This document shows, piece by piece, positions 28,174 through 36,340 of a stretch of DNA of 64,000 nt. The notes under the pieces were generated by a model. It had not been told where the DNA came from. It did not search any database and saw nothing but the letters and a program-made list of their open reading frames with translations. Numbering within the stretch: the stretch's first letter is position 1; every line of letters begins with the position of its first letter. Location of the stretch: NCBI RefSeq assembly GCF_018967845.1, contig NZ_JAHLZZ010000002.1, positions 1 to 64,000 of the forward strand, written 5' to 3'. This DNA is from Hymenobacter siberiensis (GTDB taxonomy: Bacteria > Bacteroidota > Bacteroidia > Cytophagales > Hymenobacteraceae). Both the position numbers and the translations under genes were made by a program.

Positions 28174-29577
28174 TTAAATACCTTCGAACAGCACTTTCCG
28201 GTCCAGGTAGTCGGGCACTTCCACGTTGGGCCAGCCGTGGGCTTCGCGCAGGGTTTGGGCCAGGGCCTCGGCGGGCACAGGCTCGCCGTGCACGATGAAC
28301 GTGCGCTTGGGCGGGGCCTGGAACTGGCCGAGCCAGCGCAGCAGCTCCGAGCGGTCGGCGTGGGCCGAGAAGCCCTGGAGCTGCTTCACCTGGCAGCGCA
28401 CGGGCACCATTTCACCGAACATTTTGATTTCCGTTTCGCCGTTTTGCAGGCGGCGGCCCCGGGTGCCCTCGGCCTGGTAGCCCACGAGCAGCAGCGTATC
28501 CTGGGGCCGGGGCAGGCGGTTGAACAGGTGGTGAATAATGCGCCCGCCAGTAAGCATGCCGCTGGAGGAAACGATGATAGCCGGCCCGGTTTTCGCGTTC
28601 AGCCCCTTCGACTCGCGGGCTTCGGTAACAAAGCGCACGCCCGGAAAGTCGAACACGTTGCCGTGCCCGAGGCGATGGGCGGCCGGGTGGCGCGGGTACA
28701 GGTCCGACACCCGGATGCCCATCGGGCTGTCCACGTACACGGGCACTTGGGGCAGGCGGCCTTCGGCAATAAGCTTTTTGAGGTAGTAGAGCAGCGTTTG
28801 GGTGCGGCCCACGGCGAAGGCGGCAATGAGCAGTACGCCGCCCCGGGCCAAGGCCTCGGTCACCACCTGCACCAGCTCGGCCTCGGGGTCTTCGATGCGG
28901 GCGTCGCGGTCGCCGTAGGTAGATTCCACCAGCAGCACATCGGCGCTGGCAATGGACGTGGGGTCGAAGAGCACCGGGTTGTCGTAGCGGCCCAGGTCGC
29001 CGGAAAATACCAGCTTCTTACGCTGCTGCGCGCCCTGCACTTCCAGCTCCACAATGGCCGAGCCGAGGATGTGGCCGGCATCGCGGAAGGTGAGCGTGAG
29101 CAGGCCGCCGAGCAGGGCCACTGGGGCATCGTAGGCCACGGTTTCCACCAGCGGCAGCATGTGCTCCACGTCGGTCTGGGTATAGAGCGGCTCGGCGGGG
29201 TGGTGCTTGGAATAGCCTTTTTTATTGGCGTACGCGGCTTCTTCTTCCTGGAGCTTGGCCGAATCGAGAAGCATGATGCTGAGCAGGTCGGCGGTGGCCT
29301 CGGTGCACAGAATACGGCCCCGAAAGCCGTCGCGCACCAGCTTGGGCAGGTAGCCGCTGTGGTCGATGTGGGCGTGCGTGAGGATGACCAGCTCCACGTC
29401 GGCCGGCGTCAGTGGCAGGGGCTCGCGGTTGCGCAGGCGCAGCTCTTTAAGCCCCTGAAACAGGCCGCAGTCCACCATCAGCTGGTGCGGCCGGGTGGCG
29501 CGGTCGTCGAGCGCGACCAGGTATTTGGAGCCGGTGACGCAGTGCGCGGCCCCCAGAAATTGTAGGGTAACATCCAT
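28174..29577 (-). CDS. Beta-CASP metallo-beta-lactamase RNase
   Basis: A 467-residue CPSF/YsH1-type nuclease. The metal motif is THAHIDHSG, with ESTYGDR, the beta-CASP Asp/Glu block LLIAAFAVGRTQTLL, VSSSGMLTGGRIIHHL and GFSAHADRSELL. The family cleaves RNA endo- and exonucleolytically. Homologues often sit beside USP and PEP-synthase genes in anaerobic or dormancy clusters of other bacteria. ATG 29577 (MDVTLQFLGAAHCVTGS) matches the family start. A dyad TTGAC-GAAA-GTCAC lies 69 bases upstream, but without a well-placed -7 element. Confidence 0.92.
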   Translation of the reverse strand: MDVTLQFLGAAHCVTGSKYLVALDDRATRPHQLMVDCGLFQGLKELRLRNREPLPLTPADVELVILTHAHIDHSGYLPKLVRDGFRGRILCTEATADLLSIMLLDSAKLQEEEAAYANKKGYSKHHPAEPLYTQTDVEHMLPLVETVAYDAPVALLGGLLTLTFRDAGHILGSAIVELEVQGAQQRKKLVFSGDLGRYDNPVLFDPTSIASADVLLVESTYGDRDARIEDPEAELVQVVTEALARGGVLLIAAFAVGRTQTLLYYLKKLIAEGRLPQVPVYVDSPMGIRVSDLYPRHPAAHRLGHGNVFDFPGVRFVTEARESKGLNAKTGPAIIVSSSGMLTGGRIIHHLFNRLPRPQDTLLLVGYQAEGTRGRRLQNGETEIKMFGEMVPVRCQVKQLQGFSAHADRSELLRWLGQFQAPPKRTFIVHGEPVPAEALAQTLREAHGWPNVEVPDYLDRKVLFEGI

Positions 29578-29645
29578 AGAATTAACAGAAGAGCCGGCCC
29601 GAATAAAGCCCGACACAAGAGTACCGAAATTCCCGCCCCGCCGCC

Positions 29646-29659
29646 TTGACGAAAGTCAC
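29646..29659. promoter_or_regulatory. FNR-like dyad without matching -7 element (site H)
   Basis: TTGAC-GAAA-GTCAC, the same dyad as before ppsA apart from the last base, followed like it by a CCTGA word. No TTTG lies 62-63 bases away on either strand. It is 69 bases before the RNase start on the minus strand, so it could act from a different position or be a relic. Confidence 0.3.
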
Positions 29660-29866
29660 CCCGAGAGCCTGACCTTGGACAGGAAAGTGGCGGCCGCCTG
29701 GCCTTGTACTCCGCGAACCGGACTAACCGAGCGGGGTGTAGCTGCTGGTTTCTCGGTGCGGGTTGGTTCTCGTTTTATAAAAGCAGCTCACAGGCGTTAA
29801 ACCAGAAGCCAGCAACGAGAAACCGTAACCAAAGCCCCAGCCGCACCAGTCACTGCGCGACATCAG

Positions 29867-30208
29867 CTACCCCCCGGCCTCGGCCAGCTTACTTAGCAGC
29901 AAGGCGGCCATGGGGGCACCTTCGGGCAGACCCTGCTGCCGCCACAGCTCCGCGCCGTCGCGCAGCAGTACGAAGGCGGGCACGCCCCGGCCATCGAAGG
30001 CGTGTACCACGGCGGGATGGCTGCCCTCATCCACTTTCAGCACGTGAATAGCGGTACCGAGCTGGAGTTGCAAGCCTTTCAGCAGCTGATTGGTAGTGGT
30101 GCGGGCGAGGGGACTTTCCTGCCGGTTGCCGGGGCCCACGGTGGGCAGCAGCACGAGCAACATGGCCGCGTGGGCGGGCAACAACGGAACAATAGCAGAA
30201 GAAAACAT
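29867..30208 (-). CDS. Thioredoxin-fold protein lacking the CxxC motif
   Basis: A 113-residue protein with the second half of a thioredoxin fold: IHVLKVDEGSHPAVVHAF, the cis-Pro strand VPAFVLLRDGAELWRQQG, and the final helix. The first half is shortened and hydrophobic and has no WCxxC, so it cannot do dithiol chemistry. ATG 30208 is preferred. A -7 element with an upstream dyad lies about 270 bases upstream, with a long palindrome in between. A chaperone-like or regulatory thioredoxin fold is one possibility. Confidence 0.65.
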   Translation of the reverse strand: MFSSAIVPLLPAHAAMLLVLLPTVGPGNRQESPLARTTTNQLLKGLQLQLGTAIHVLKVDEGSHPAVVHAFDGRGVPAFVLLRDGAELWRQQGLPEGAPMAALLLSKLAEAGG

Positions 30209-30280
30209 GGGCCGAGGAAAAGTAAGCTGCACCTTAGTGCTACAGGATAACTGATGTTACGCAGCCGGGTCGTTCTACTG

Positions 30281-30429
30281 TTCGCCTCACCCCCTAGCCC
30301 CCTCTCCGAAAAGGAGAGGGGGACTACTACTAGTCCTATAATCTGATATAAATCACTGATTTTTAGATTTATAAATCAGAAATAGTTCCCCCTCTCCTTT
30401 TCGGAGAGGGGGCTAGGGGGTGAGGCGAA
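30281..30429. repeat. Long palindrome with perfect 43-bp arms
   Basis: Arms 30281-30323 and 30387-30429 are perfectly complementary over 43 bases. Each arm also folds on itself through CCCCCTCTCC-GAAA-style stems. The 63-base centre is AT-rich. Its sequence type (CACCCCCTAGCCCCCTCTCC) resembles a dispersed intergenic repeat. It lies in the leader of the thioredoxin-like gene. Confidence 0.85.
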
Positions 30430-30475
30430 CGTGAGGAGCGAAGCTTGCTGCATAAAATCAGAGGGTAAGTAGCCG

Positions 30476-30542
30476 CAAAATTACCCGAGGATTCCGCTGG
30501 GCCGTATGATGGATATCAGGGAGCTGGGGTGACGTTTGTCAA
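30476..30542 (-). promoter_or_regulatory. FNR-like dyad and -7 element, minus strand (site D)
   Basis: On the minus strand TTGAC-AAAC-GTCAC (30542 to 30529) precedes TAATTTTG (30483 to 30476), a full match to TAnnTTTG; the TTTG begins 63 bases after the dyad start. It reads toward the thioredoxin-like gene at 30208. In the other direction a TCATTTTG at 30595-30602 stands 6 bases before the histidine kinase ATG, so the dyad may also influence that gene. Confidence 0.6.
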
Positions 30543-30607
30543 GCCCGGTAGCATAAGCCCGCGCGTACCTGCCGCCCCCGGGCCTCCGCGCGGCTCATTT
30601 TGTAATT

Positions 30608-32218
30608 ATGCCCATGCTTCCAGGTGCCTACACGGACGTGGTGGCCGAGTTACTATATACCCATTCTGAGGAGATGGCCGGCATTTACGACCTGGACCTG
30701 CGCTGGTTCACGCACGTAAACCCGGCCGGCGTACACCTGCTCGGCTATCCTTCGGAGGAAGCCCTGCTCGCCGACCCCAACCACTCGCTGCGCACGCCGC
30801 CCTGGACGCCCGAGCAGTGGCTGCGCCTGTGCGAAATTACCCGCCGCGAGGGCCACCACGAGCTCGAAGCCGACATTCGCCGCCATATCGGCGAGCCATT
30901 TCGGGCCTATGTCAAGCTGACGTATTTTGAGCTCAACGGCCGGGCCCTGTTTCTGGTCAACCTCACCGAGCACAGCCGGCTGCAACAGGCCGAGCGCGCC
31001 CTGGCCCACAGCGTGCGCCGCTTCGAGGCCGTGTTTACCAACGCCACGCTGGGCATCATCGTCTGCGACCAGCCGGGTCGCATGGTGTCGGTGAATGCGC
31101 GGGCCGGGCAGCTGTTCGGCTACTGCCCGACCGAGCTGCTGGGCCAGCAAATTGAAGTGCTGGTGCCCGATGCCGCCGGCCAGCACCACGCGCAGCTGCG
31201 CGCCTCCTACAACGCCGACCCGCAGGTGCGCAACATGGGCCACAACCGCCCGCTGGCCGGCCAGCGCCGCGACGGCTCCACTTTTCCCGTCGAGGCTAGC
31301 CTGAGCTACTTTTACCTCGACGAGGAGCTTTACGTGGTCGCCTACATCCTGGACCTCACCGCCAAGCAGGCCACCGAGCAGGAGCTGCACACCCAGCACC
31401 AGCGCGTGGCCCGCCTCAACGCCGAGCTGGAGCAAAAGGTCATCAACCGCACCAACGCCCTGATGCTCACGCTGGAGCAGCTAGAGAAGCGCGGCGACGA
31501 GCTGGCCCTGGCCCTGCAGGCCGAGCAGGAGCTAGGCGAGCTGAAATCGCGCTTCGTGAGCATGGCCTCGCACGAGTTCCGCACGCCCCTCACCGCCGTG
31601 CTCACCTCCGCCGATTTGATTGCCGAGTTTCCCGGCGGCCACCAGCAGGCCCAGCGCCTAAAGTACGTGGCCCACATCCGCACCTCGGTGCAGCACCTGA
31701 ACACCATTCTGGAGGAATTCCTGTCGGTGGGCCGCATCGAGGAAGGCAAAATTGAGGCCCACCCCGGCAACCTGAACCTGACCAGCCTGGTGCACGACAC
31801 GGTGGCCGACGTGCAAAGCCTGCTCAAAGCCGGCCAGGTCATCGACTGGCAGGTCGTGTGCCCCGTCCCGGTGTGGCTGGATGCGTCGCTGTTGCGCAAA
31901 ATCCTGATGAATCTGCTCTCCAATTCCCTCAAGTACTCGGGCCAAAACTCGGTTATTACGGTGCGGGCCGGCTGCCAGCCCAAGCAGCTCACGATAACCG
32001 TGCAGGACCAGGGCGTGGGCATTTCGCAGGAAGACCAGGCGCACCTGTTCGAGCAGTTTTTTCGGGCTCCCAGCGTCGTCAGCGAGCCCGGCACCGGCCT
32101 GGGCCTCTACATCATCGCCAAATACGTGGAGCTGATGGGTGGCACCATCGACCTGCACAGCATCCTCGGCGAGGGCACGTTGGTCACCATCAGGCTGCCC
32201 CTCTCCACGCCCGATTAA
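30608..32218 (+). CDS. PAS sensor histidine kinase
   Basis: A 536-residue kinase without membrane segments. Two PAS-like domains (about 8-125 and 133-252), a coiled coil, then HisKA with the phosphoacceptor H322 in SMASHEFRTPL. The HATPase domain follows: N-box KILMNLLSNSLKYS near 431, G1 DQGVGISQ near 467 and GTGLGLYI near 495. The cytoplasmic PAS sensors suggest redox, oxygen, light or a small ligand; no haem-binding signature is obvious. The response regulator begins 66 bases later on the same strand, so the two most likely form a cognate pair. Confidence 0.9.
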   Translation: MPMLPGAYTDVVAELLYTHSEEMAGIYDLDLRWFTHVNPAGVHLLGYPSEEALLADPNHSLRTPPWTPEQWLRLCEITRREGHHELEADIRRHIGEPFRAYVKLTYFELNGRALFLVNLTEHSRLQQAERALAHSVRRFEAVFTNATLGIIVCDQPGRMVSVNARAGQLFGYCPTELLGQQIEVLVPDAAGQHHAQLRASYNADPQVRNMGHNRPLAGQRRDGSTFPVEASLSYFYLDEELYVVAYILDLTAKQATEQELHTQHQRVARLNAELEQKVINRTNALMLTLEQLEKRGDELALALQAEQELGELKSRFVSMASHEFRTPLTAVLTSADLIAEFPGGHQQAQRLKYVAHIRTSVQHLNTILEEFLSVGRIEEGKIEAHPGNLNLTSLVHDTVADVQSLLKAGQVIDWQVVCPVPVWLDASLLRKILMNLLSNSLKYSGQNSVITVRAGCQPKQLTITVQDQGVGISQEDQAHLFEQFFRAPSVVSEPGTGLGLYIIAKYVELMGGTIDLHSILGEGTLVTIRLPLSTPD

Positions 32219-32283
32219 GGGCGGTGAGGCCACCCGTTGAACAAGCCCCAAAACCGTCCCTTCCACCCTTCACCTCCCCTTTC

Positions 32284-33342
32284 ATGCTCACCATTCTACT
32301 CATTGAAGACCATCAAATCATCCGGGAAAACACGGCGCAGCTACTGGAGCTGGCCGGCTACACCATGCAAACGGCCGAAAACGGGGAGGTGGGCGTGCAG
32401 CTGGCCCTGCGCGACCGCCCCGACCTGGTTATCTGCGACATCATGATGCCTGTGCTCGACGGCTACGGGGTGCTCCAGATTTTCAACCAGCACCCACAGC
32501 TCACCGGCATCCCGTTCATCTTCCTCACCGCCAAAACCGACCGGGCCGACCGCCGGCGCGGCATGGCCCTGGGGGCCGACGACTACCTGAGCAAACCCTT
32601 CGAAAAAGCAGATTTGCTCAGCGCCGTGAGCGGGCGGCTCAGCCGCTTTCAGCACCTGAAGCCGGAACCGAACCCCAACGACGAGCGCCTGCACCAGTTT
32701 CTGGACGAAGCACAGCAGGCCGGCGACCTGGCCAGCCTCTCGCTGGACCGCAAGCCCCACCTGATTCGCAAAAAACAGGACATTTACCTCGAAGGCGACG
32801 AATCGACCCGGCTCTACTACGTGCAGAGCGGCCGGGTGAAAACCGTGAAAACTACCGATGCCGGCAAGGAGCTGATTGTGGGCCTCTACGGCCCCGGCGA
32901 ATTTTTCGGCTACCTGCCGCTGTTGCAGCACACCCACCACTGCGACTCGGCTATTGCCGTGGACGAGGCCGAGCTGCTCTACATTCCGAAGGATGATTTC
33001 ATGGCGCTGCTGCTGCGCAACCCCGACGTGGGCCAGCAGTTTGTGCGCCTGCTGGCCGGCCAGGTGAGCGGGCAGGCCGAGCAGCTGCTGGCCCTGGCCT
33101 ACAGCTCCATCCGCCGGCGGGTGGCCGATACGCTGGTGCAGCTGCACGAGCAGCAGGCCGGCACCGAAGCCGCCGACGCGGGCATTCAGCTCACCCGCGA
33201 CGACATGGCCGCCATGGTGGGCACCGCCCCCGAGTCGCTGAGCCGCACGCTGAACGAGTTCAAGCAAGCCGGCCTGATTGCGTTGAGCCCGAACACCATC
33301 CGAGTGCTGGAACCCGAAAAGCTGCGCCGGGCCCATTGGTAG
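32284..33342 (+). CDS. Response regulator fused to a Crp/FNR-type DNA-binding protein
   Basis: A 352-residue hybrid. The receiver domain (1-122) has phosphoacceptor D52 in CDIMMP, T82 region FLTAK and K104. A cNMP-like barrel (about 150-265) follows, then an HTH_Crp domain (about 270-345). The recognition helix TAPESLSRTLNEFK carries E317, S320 and R321, the ExxSR arrangement that lets FNR read TTGA; CRP instead has RExxxR. The FNR iron-sulfur cysteines are absent, so the input should be phosphorylation. ATG 32284 follows the upstream kinase by 66 bases. Several FNR-like dyads lie within 30 kb, making it a natural candidate activator. Confidence 0.92.
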   Translation: MLTILLIEDHQIIRENTAQLLELAGYTMQTAENGEVGVQLALRDRPDLVICDIMMPVLDGYGVLQIFNQHPQLTGIPFIFLTAKTDRADRRRGMALGADDYLSKPFEKADLLSAVSGRLSRFQHLKPEPNPNDERLHQFLDEAQQAGDLASLSLDRKPHLIRKKQDIYLEGDESTRLYYVQSGRVKTVKTTDAGKELIVGLYGPGEFFGYLPLLQHTHHCDSAIAVDEAELLYIPKDDFMALLLRNPDVGQQFVRLLAGQVSGQAEQLLALAYSSIRRRVADTLVQLHEQQAGTEAADAGIQLTRDDMAAMVGTAPESLSRTLNEFKQAGLIALSPNTIRVLEPEKLRRAHW

Positions 33343-33383
33343 GCCACGGCACCGCGCGGCGCGGGCGGCAGTTCCCACTTTCG

Positions 33384-33450
33384 TTGACAAAGCTCATCCT
33401 TTGGGGATGAGCTTTTGCATTTCCGGGGCCTGGTGGGGCCGGTACTTTTG
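33384..33450 (+). promoter_or_regulatory. FNR-like dyad and -7 element (site E)
   Basis: TTGAC-AAAG-CTCAT (33384-33397) precedes TACTTTTG (33443-33450), a full TAnnTTTG match; the TTTG begins 63 bases after the dyad start. It points at the small hydrophilic genes at 33520 and 33839. It begins 42 bases after the regulator's stop codon and overlaps a hairpin. Confidence 0.6.
33389..33415. terminator. Hairpin at the regulator 3' end
   Basis: AAAGCTCATCC (33389-33399) pairs with GGATGAGCTTT (33405-33415) around a 5-base loop, followed by one more T. It is placed to end the kinase-regulator transcript. It overlaps the dyad of site E, so the same bases may act in both ways. Confidence 0.5.
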
Positions 33451-33519
33451 ATACAGCCAGCCCCGGAGCAGTCCGGGCGGTGTCAACTGAATTTTATTCG
33501 TTTTACCCCCCCCTCCACC

Positions 33520-33783
33520 ATGTCAAAGCCCCCCATCAATCCCGATAGCAAACAACCCGTGCTGCCCCGCCAGTCAACGCGCAGCGCCAAAGGCATTCCG
33601 GCCGGCGAGGGCCTCTCGAAAGCCAGCGTGAAAACCATTCCCGACCTGGAGGCGCTGGCCGATACGCTGGACCTGAGCCAGGAGTACACCGACGGCCCCG
33701 ACGAGCCCGGCGCCAACGCCCCCCTAACCCACCCCAACCGCAACCTCGACAAGCCCGACAACGACCACCAGCCCTACGCCTAG
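33520..33783 (+). CDS. Small hydrophilic protein of unknown function
   Basis: An 87-residue polar protein from ATG 33520, rich in Pro, Asp, Asn and Ser, with one possible helix (VKTIPDLEALADTLDLSQEY). No membrane segment or known domain. The 35 codons upstream in frame are rejected because they precede the likely transcription start. It is the first gene behind promoter site E. Disordered stress protein is a guess from composition only. Confidence 0.6.
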   Translation: MSKPPINPDSKQPVLPRQSTRSAKGIPAGEGLSKASVKTIPDLEALADTLDLSQEYTDGPDEPGANAPLTHPNRNLDKPDNDHQPYA

Positions 33784-33838
33784 GCCCGTTTCGGGCGGGG
33801 TCCCGCAATTCCCATTCTCACCTTTTCCTTTTTTAATC

Positions 33839-34237
33839 ATGGCTACTAAAGCGAAGAACGAACACCACCGGACGCAGGCCCAGGTGGCCAACGACGGCAG
33901 CGATGCCCCCACCGATGCCAACGTGCACGGCGCGGGCGTGCAGCAGCAAGGCGCGCAAAAGCTAACCAAAGCCGCAAGCAGCGAAGGCCACCACGGCGGC
34001 AACCATGGCAACGACGTGAACGACGATGGCCAGCCGGCCTACACCGCCAAAGGCAGCAGCAACAAAGGCACACAGCTCAGCGCCGAGCAGCGCAACAGCG
34101 GCGGCGGCTCCGACCAGGAGCGGAAGAATCAACCCAAGAACACCACGGCCTACAACACCGATAACACCGGGGGCAATGCTTCCCCCAGCTCCGCCAACGA
34201 CGGCGGCAAAATCGGCGATGCCGACAACCCAATATAA
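33839..34237 (+). CDS. Low-complexity Gly/Asn/Ser-rich hydrophilic protein
   Basis: A 132-residue, almost fully hydrophilic protein with His/Gly (GHHGGNHGND) and Asn/Thr/Gly-rich stretches and nearly no large hydrophobic residues. The composition recalls hydrophilins and LEA-like desiccation proteins, but no LEA repeat can be shown. It lies 55 bases after the previous small gene and is followed by a good intrinsic terminator, so the two form a short operon from site E. Confidence 0.65.
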   Translation: MATKAKNEHHRTQAQVANDGSDAPTDANVHGAGVQQQGAQKLTKAASSEGHHGGNHGNDVNDDGQPAYTAKGSSNKGTQLSAEQRNSGGGSDQERKNQPKNTTAYNTDNTGGNASPSSANDGGKIGDADNPI

Positions 34238-34258
34238 CCGGCCGCCCCGCAGCGTAGC

Positions 34259-34296
34259 AAAAGGCTTCTCAGCAACCGCCGGGGAGCCTTTTTTTG
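34259..34296 (+). terminator. Intrinsic terminator
   Basis: AAAAGGCT (34259-34266) pairs with AGCCTTTT, which runs into seven Ts (34289-34295). It follows the stop of the low-complexity gene by about 20 bases. The rest of the 34297-34673 gap holds only AT-rich imperfect inverted repeats built on GTAGTCAG words. Confidence 0.75.
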
Positions 34297-34673
34297 CGTA
34301 TTGTCGTAGCTGGGTTGGTTCATTAGGCCGGACAGGGTTCGAAAGGGAGGATTAGAGAAGTAGCACGTAATCAGGCAGTAAGTAGTCGGTCATAAGTAAT
34401 CGGTAGTCAGACAGAAGTCAATTGACTGATATTTAAATAGCTGAAATCTGATTACTGACTACCTACTTAACCAGCGCAAAGGTTGGTAAGGTGCGAAGCA
34501 GGACTGCGGAAACCCACGGGCCGCACCTGGCGGGCAGCCAGGCAATGCAAGACGCGGTGGGCCCCGGCCAAAACGCGGGGGCGGGCCGGCTGCCATGGCC
34601 CCCGGCCTGGCACAGCCAACGTGCATTTACCGGTATTCCCGACCCTCTGGGTACGGGCGTGATGCCGGTCTGG

Positions 34674-35753
34674 TCAGGAAATGGGCCGCTTGTTTTGCCG
34701 GAACTGCAGGTCCCCGCTCAGGGCTTCCTGTGTGAGGATGGATTGGTGCACAATGCGGGCCTGCAGGCCGGTTTCATCGGCTTTGCGAAAAAATAGCTCG
34801 GCTACTTCCGTTTGCTGATTTTCGGTGAAGTGCATGCCCAGGTTGTGGAGTAGCATCTTGGTTTCTTCGAGCCCGCGCATGGCCTGGTAGAGCAGGCTTT
34901 CGACCGAGGCGGTGACTTCGCTGAGCAGAGAGCTGACCGTGTAGGCGTGGCCCGTGTGGCAGCGGTAGCGAATCAGATTTCCCTCAATTAGTTGGGTGAG
35001 GGCGCCGTGGCAGTCCGGGCAGGTGAAGGGCGTGAGCAGGCCCTTCTCGATGATGCCCAGCTCGAAGCCCCCGCCCTGCTTGGCAATGGTGAGCTCGATT
35101 TTGAGCAGGTCGAGCTGCTCGGCGGGCAGGTGCGGCCGGGCAGGTGCGGGTTCCCGCGTCAGCCGCACCAGCAAGGCCCCGAGTTCGGCCAGGGGAGTCA
35201 CGTAATCGGCTTCGACGAACTGGAGCGCATTGGTCGGCATGGCCGGCTGCTCGGCGTCGTTCGGGTCCTGCACAATGGCTACCCCGCCCATGCGCTGCAC
35301 GCTCCACAGGCCGGAGGTGCCGTCGTCGAGGTAGCCCGTGAGCACCACGCCCAGCACGCGGGGCCCAAACGTGTAGGCCGCCGAGCGAAACAACGCGTCG
35401 ATGGACGGCCGGAAGCGGTTTTCCTTCGGTCCCCGCGTCACCAGCACCTTGTCGTCTTCGAGCAGCAGGTGGTGGTCGGGCGGAGCCACGTAGATGACGC
35501 CAAGCTCCACGGTTTCGCCATTCCGGGGGTGCCGGGCCTCCAGGGCCGACACGGAGCTGAGCAGCTGGGGCAGAATACTCGGCGAATCCGGGGCTACGTG
35601 CTGCACGATGAAAATGGGGGCCGGAAAGTCGGCCGGCAGGATTTTGGCCAGCGCCAGCAAGGCCGTGACGCCGCCAGCTGAGGCACCAATGACCACGATA
35701 TCCCGGAAATGTGGCCGGGGTTTGCGGCGAATAGCAGTGTCCATGGGCTTCAT
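34674..35753 (-). CDS. CheB-type methylesterase without receiver domain, with zinc-ribbon-like tail
   Basis: A 359-residue protein. The CheB catalytic domain (17-200) has the triad S25 (GASAGG), H52 (QHVAPD) and D144 (GYLDDGT). The regulatory receiver of chemotaxis CheB is absent. The C-terminal part has C245-P-D-C248 and RYRCHTGHAY (C265, H269), a likely zinc site, then a helical end. Such stand-alone esterases are common near PAS kinases in soil bacteria and may act on non-chemotaxis receptors or as stress sensors. No chemotaxis genes are in the window. A promoter of the FNR-like type lies 305 bases upstream. Confidence 0.88.
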   Translation of the reverse strand: MKPMDTAIRRKPRPHFRDIVVIGASAGGVTALLALAKILPADFPAPIFIVQHVAPDSPSILPQLLSSVSALEARHPRNGETVELGVIYVAPPDHHLLLEDDKVLVTRGPKENRFRPSIDALFRSAAYTFGPRVLGVVLTGYLDDGTSGLWSVQRMGGVAIVQDPNDAEQPAMPTNALQFVEADYVTPLAELGALLVRLTREPAPARPHLPAEQLDLLKIELTIAKQGGGFELGIIEKGLLTPFTCPDCHGALTQLIEGNLIRYRCHTGHAYTVSSLLSEVTASVESLLYQAMRGLEETKMLLHNLGMHFTENQQTEVAELFFRKADETGLQARIVHQSILTQEALSGDLQFRQNKRPIS

Positions 35754-36057
35754 TGTGTGGTGAGGGTGCCCGGCAGATTCAGTACAAGGGCTACGCGCAC
35801 TGCCGCCGGGCCCGTTTTATCTGGCAATAATCATGTCTTTTAACGACCAGCCAATGGCTAGAACATCATTTCTGGACTGGTCATCAATCTTGTGCTTACA
35901 CAACGCCGTCAACAATCGACTTGATACCAGCTGTGCCTCCGAGGCGTTCAAAAAGGATATTAGTCATGGCTAATAAGTCTAAAAGTGACGTCGGGCAGCC
36001 TGGAAATCGCTAAAACCGAATGAATATCAAACAACTGCCTTGCCTGGCTCAATTATT

Positions 36058-36124
36058 CAAACTTACGGGCGGTGGTTCCGGCATTGGTTGACAAAGCTTA
36101 TCCCCGGGGCATGAGCTTTGTCAA
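36058..36124 (-). promoter_or_regulatory. FNR-like dyad and -7 element, minus strand (site F)
   Basis: On the minus strand TTGAC-AAAG-CTCAT (36124 to 36111), identical to site E, precedes TAAGTTTG (36065 to 36058), a full TAnnTTTG match. The TTTG starts 63 bases after the dyad start. It reads toward the CheB-like gene at 35753. The remaining 35754-36057 leader shows nothing recognisable. Confidence 0.6.
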
Positions 36125-36132
36125 CCAATGCC
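36080..36132. repeat. Inverted repeat with 19-bp arms built on the site F dyad
   Basis: Perfect arms GGCATTGGTTGACAAAGCT (36080-36098) and its complement (36114-36132) enclose 15 bases with CCCCGGGG. A third, degraded copy of the unit lies at 36174-36205. Each arm contains TTGACAAAGCT, so the regulatory dyad has been duplicated in opposite orientation; only the minus-strand copy has a -7 element at the right distance. Confidence 0.75.
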
Positions 36133-36232
36133 GTTCGCGCCGGGGCGCTGCCGCCGCGTAGCGCGGGCGGCCATCGACAAAGCCCATGCCCCGGGGATGA
36201 GCTTTGGGAACTAACCAGTTGCTGGGCGCTCA

Positions 36233-36285
36233 TTGCCGGCTGCTATTTATGCGCTGATAATCAGCTAAAAAATAGCAGCCGGCAA
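36233..36285. terminator. Hairpin downstream of nhaA
   Basis: TTGCCGGCTGCTATTT (36233-36248) pairs perfectly with 36270-36285 around a 21-base loop. It lies 56 bases past the nhaA stop and could end that transcript, although no T-run follows. Confidence 0.45.
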
Positions 36286-36340
36286 CAGAAAAGCCGCCTC
36301 AACAGCAGTTGCGCAGCAACAGGTGAAGAGCAACTCCGGA

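Noticed and set aside
29646-29659. An eighth promoter of the FNR-like set
   Set aside because: The dyad is good, but no TTTG stands at 62-63 bases in either direction, so it was not counted.
31858-32283. Extended N-terminus of the response regulator
   Set aside because: It is an off-frame reading of the kinase 3' end; the receiver domain begins exactly at ATG 32284.
34340-34480. Possible CRISPR-like repeats (GTAGTCAG words)
   Set aside because: Units are irregular in length and spacing; they form an imperfect inverted repeat, not an array.
36088-36101. A plus-strand dyad in the left arm of the inverted repeat
   Set aside because: No -7 element at the shared distance and no plus-strand gene follows.
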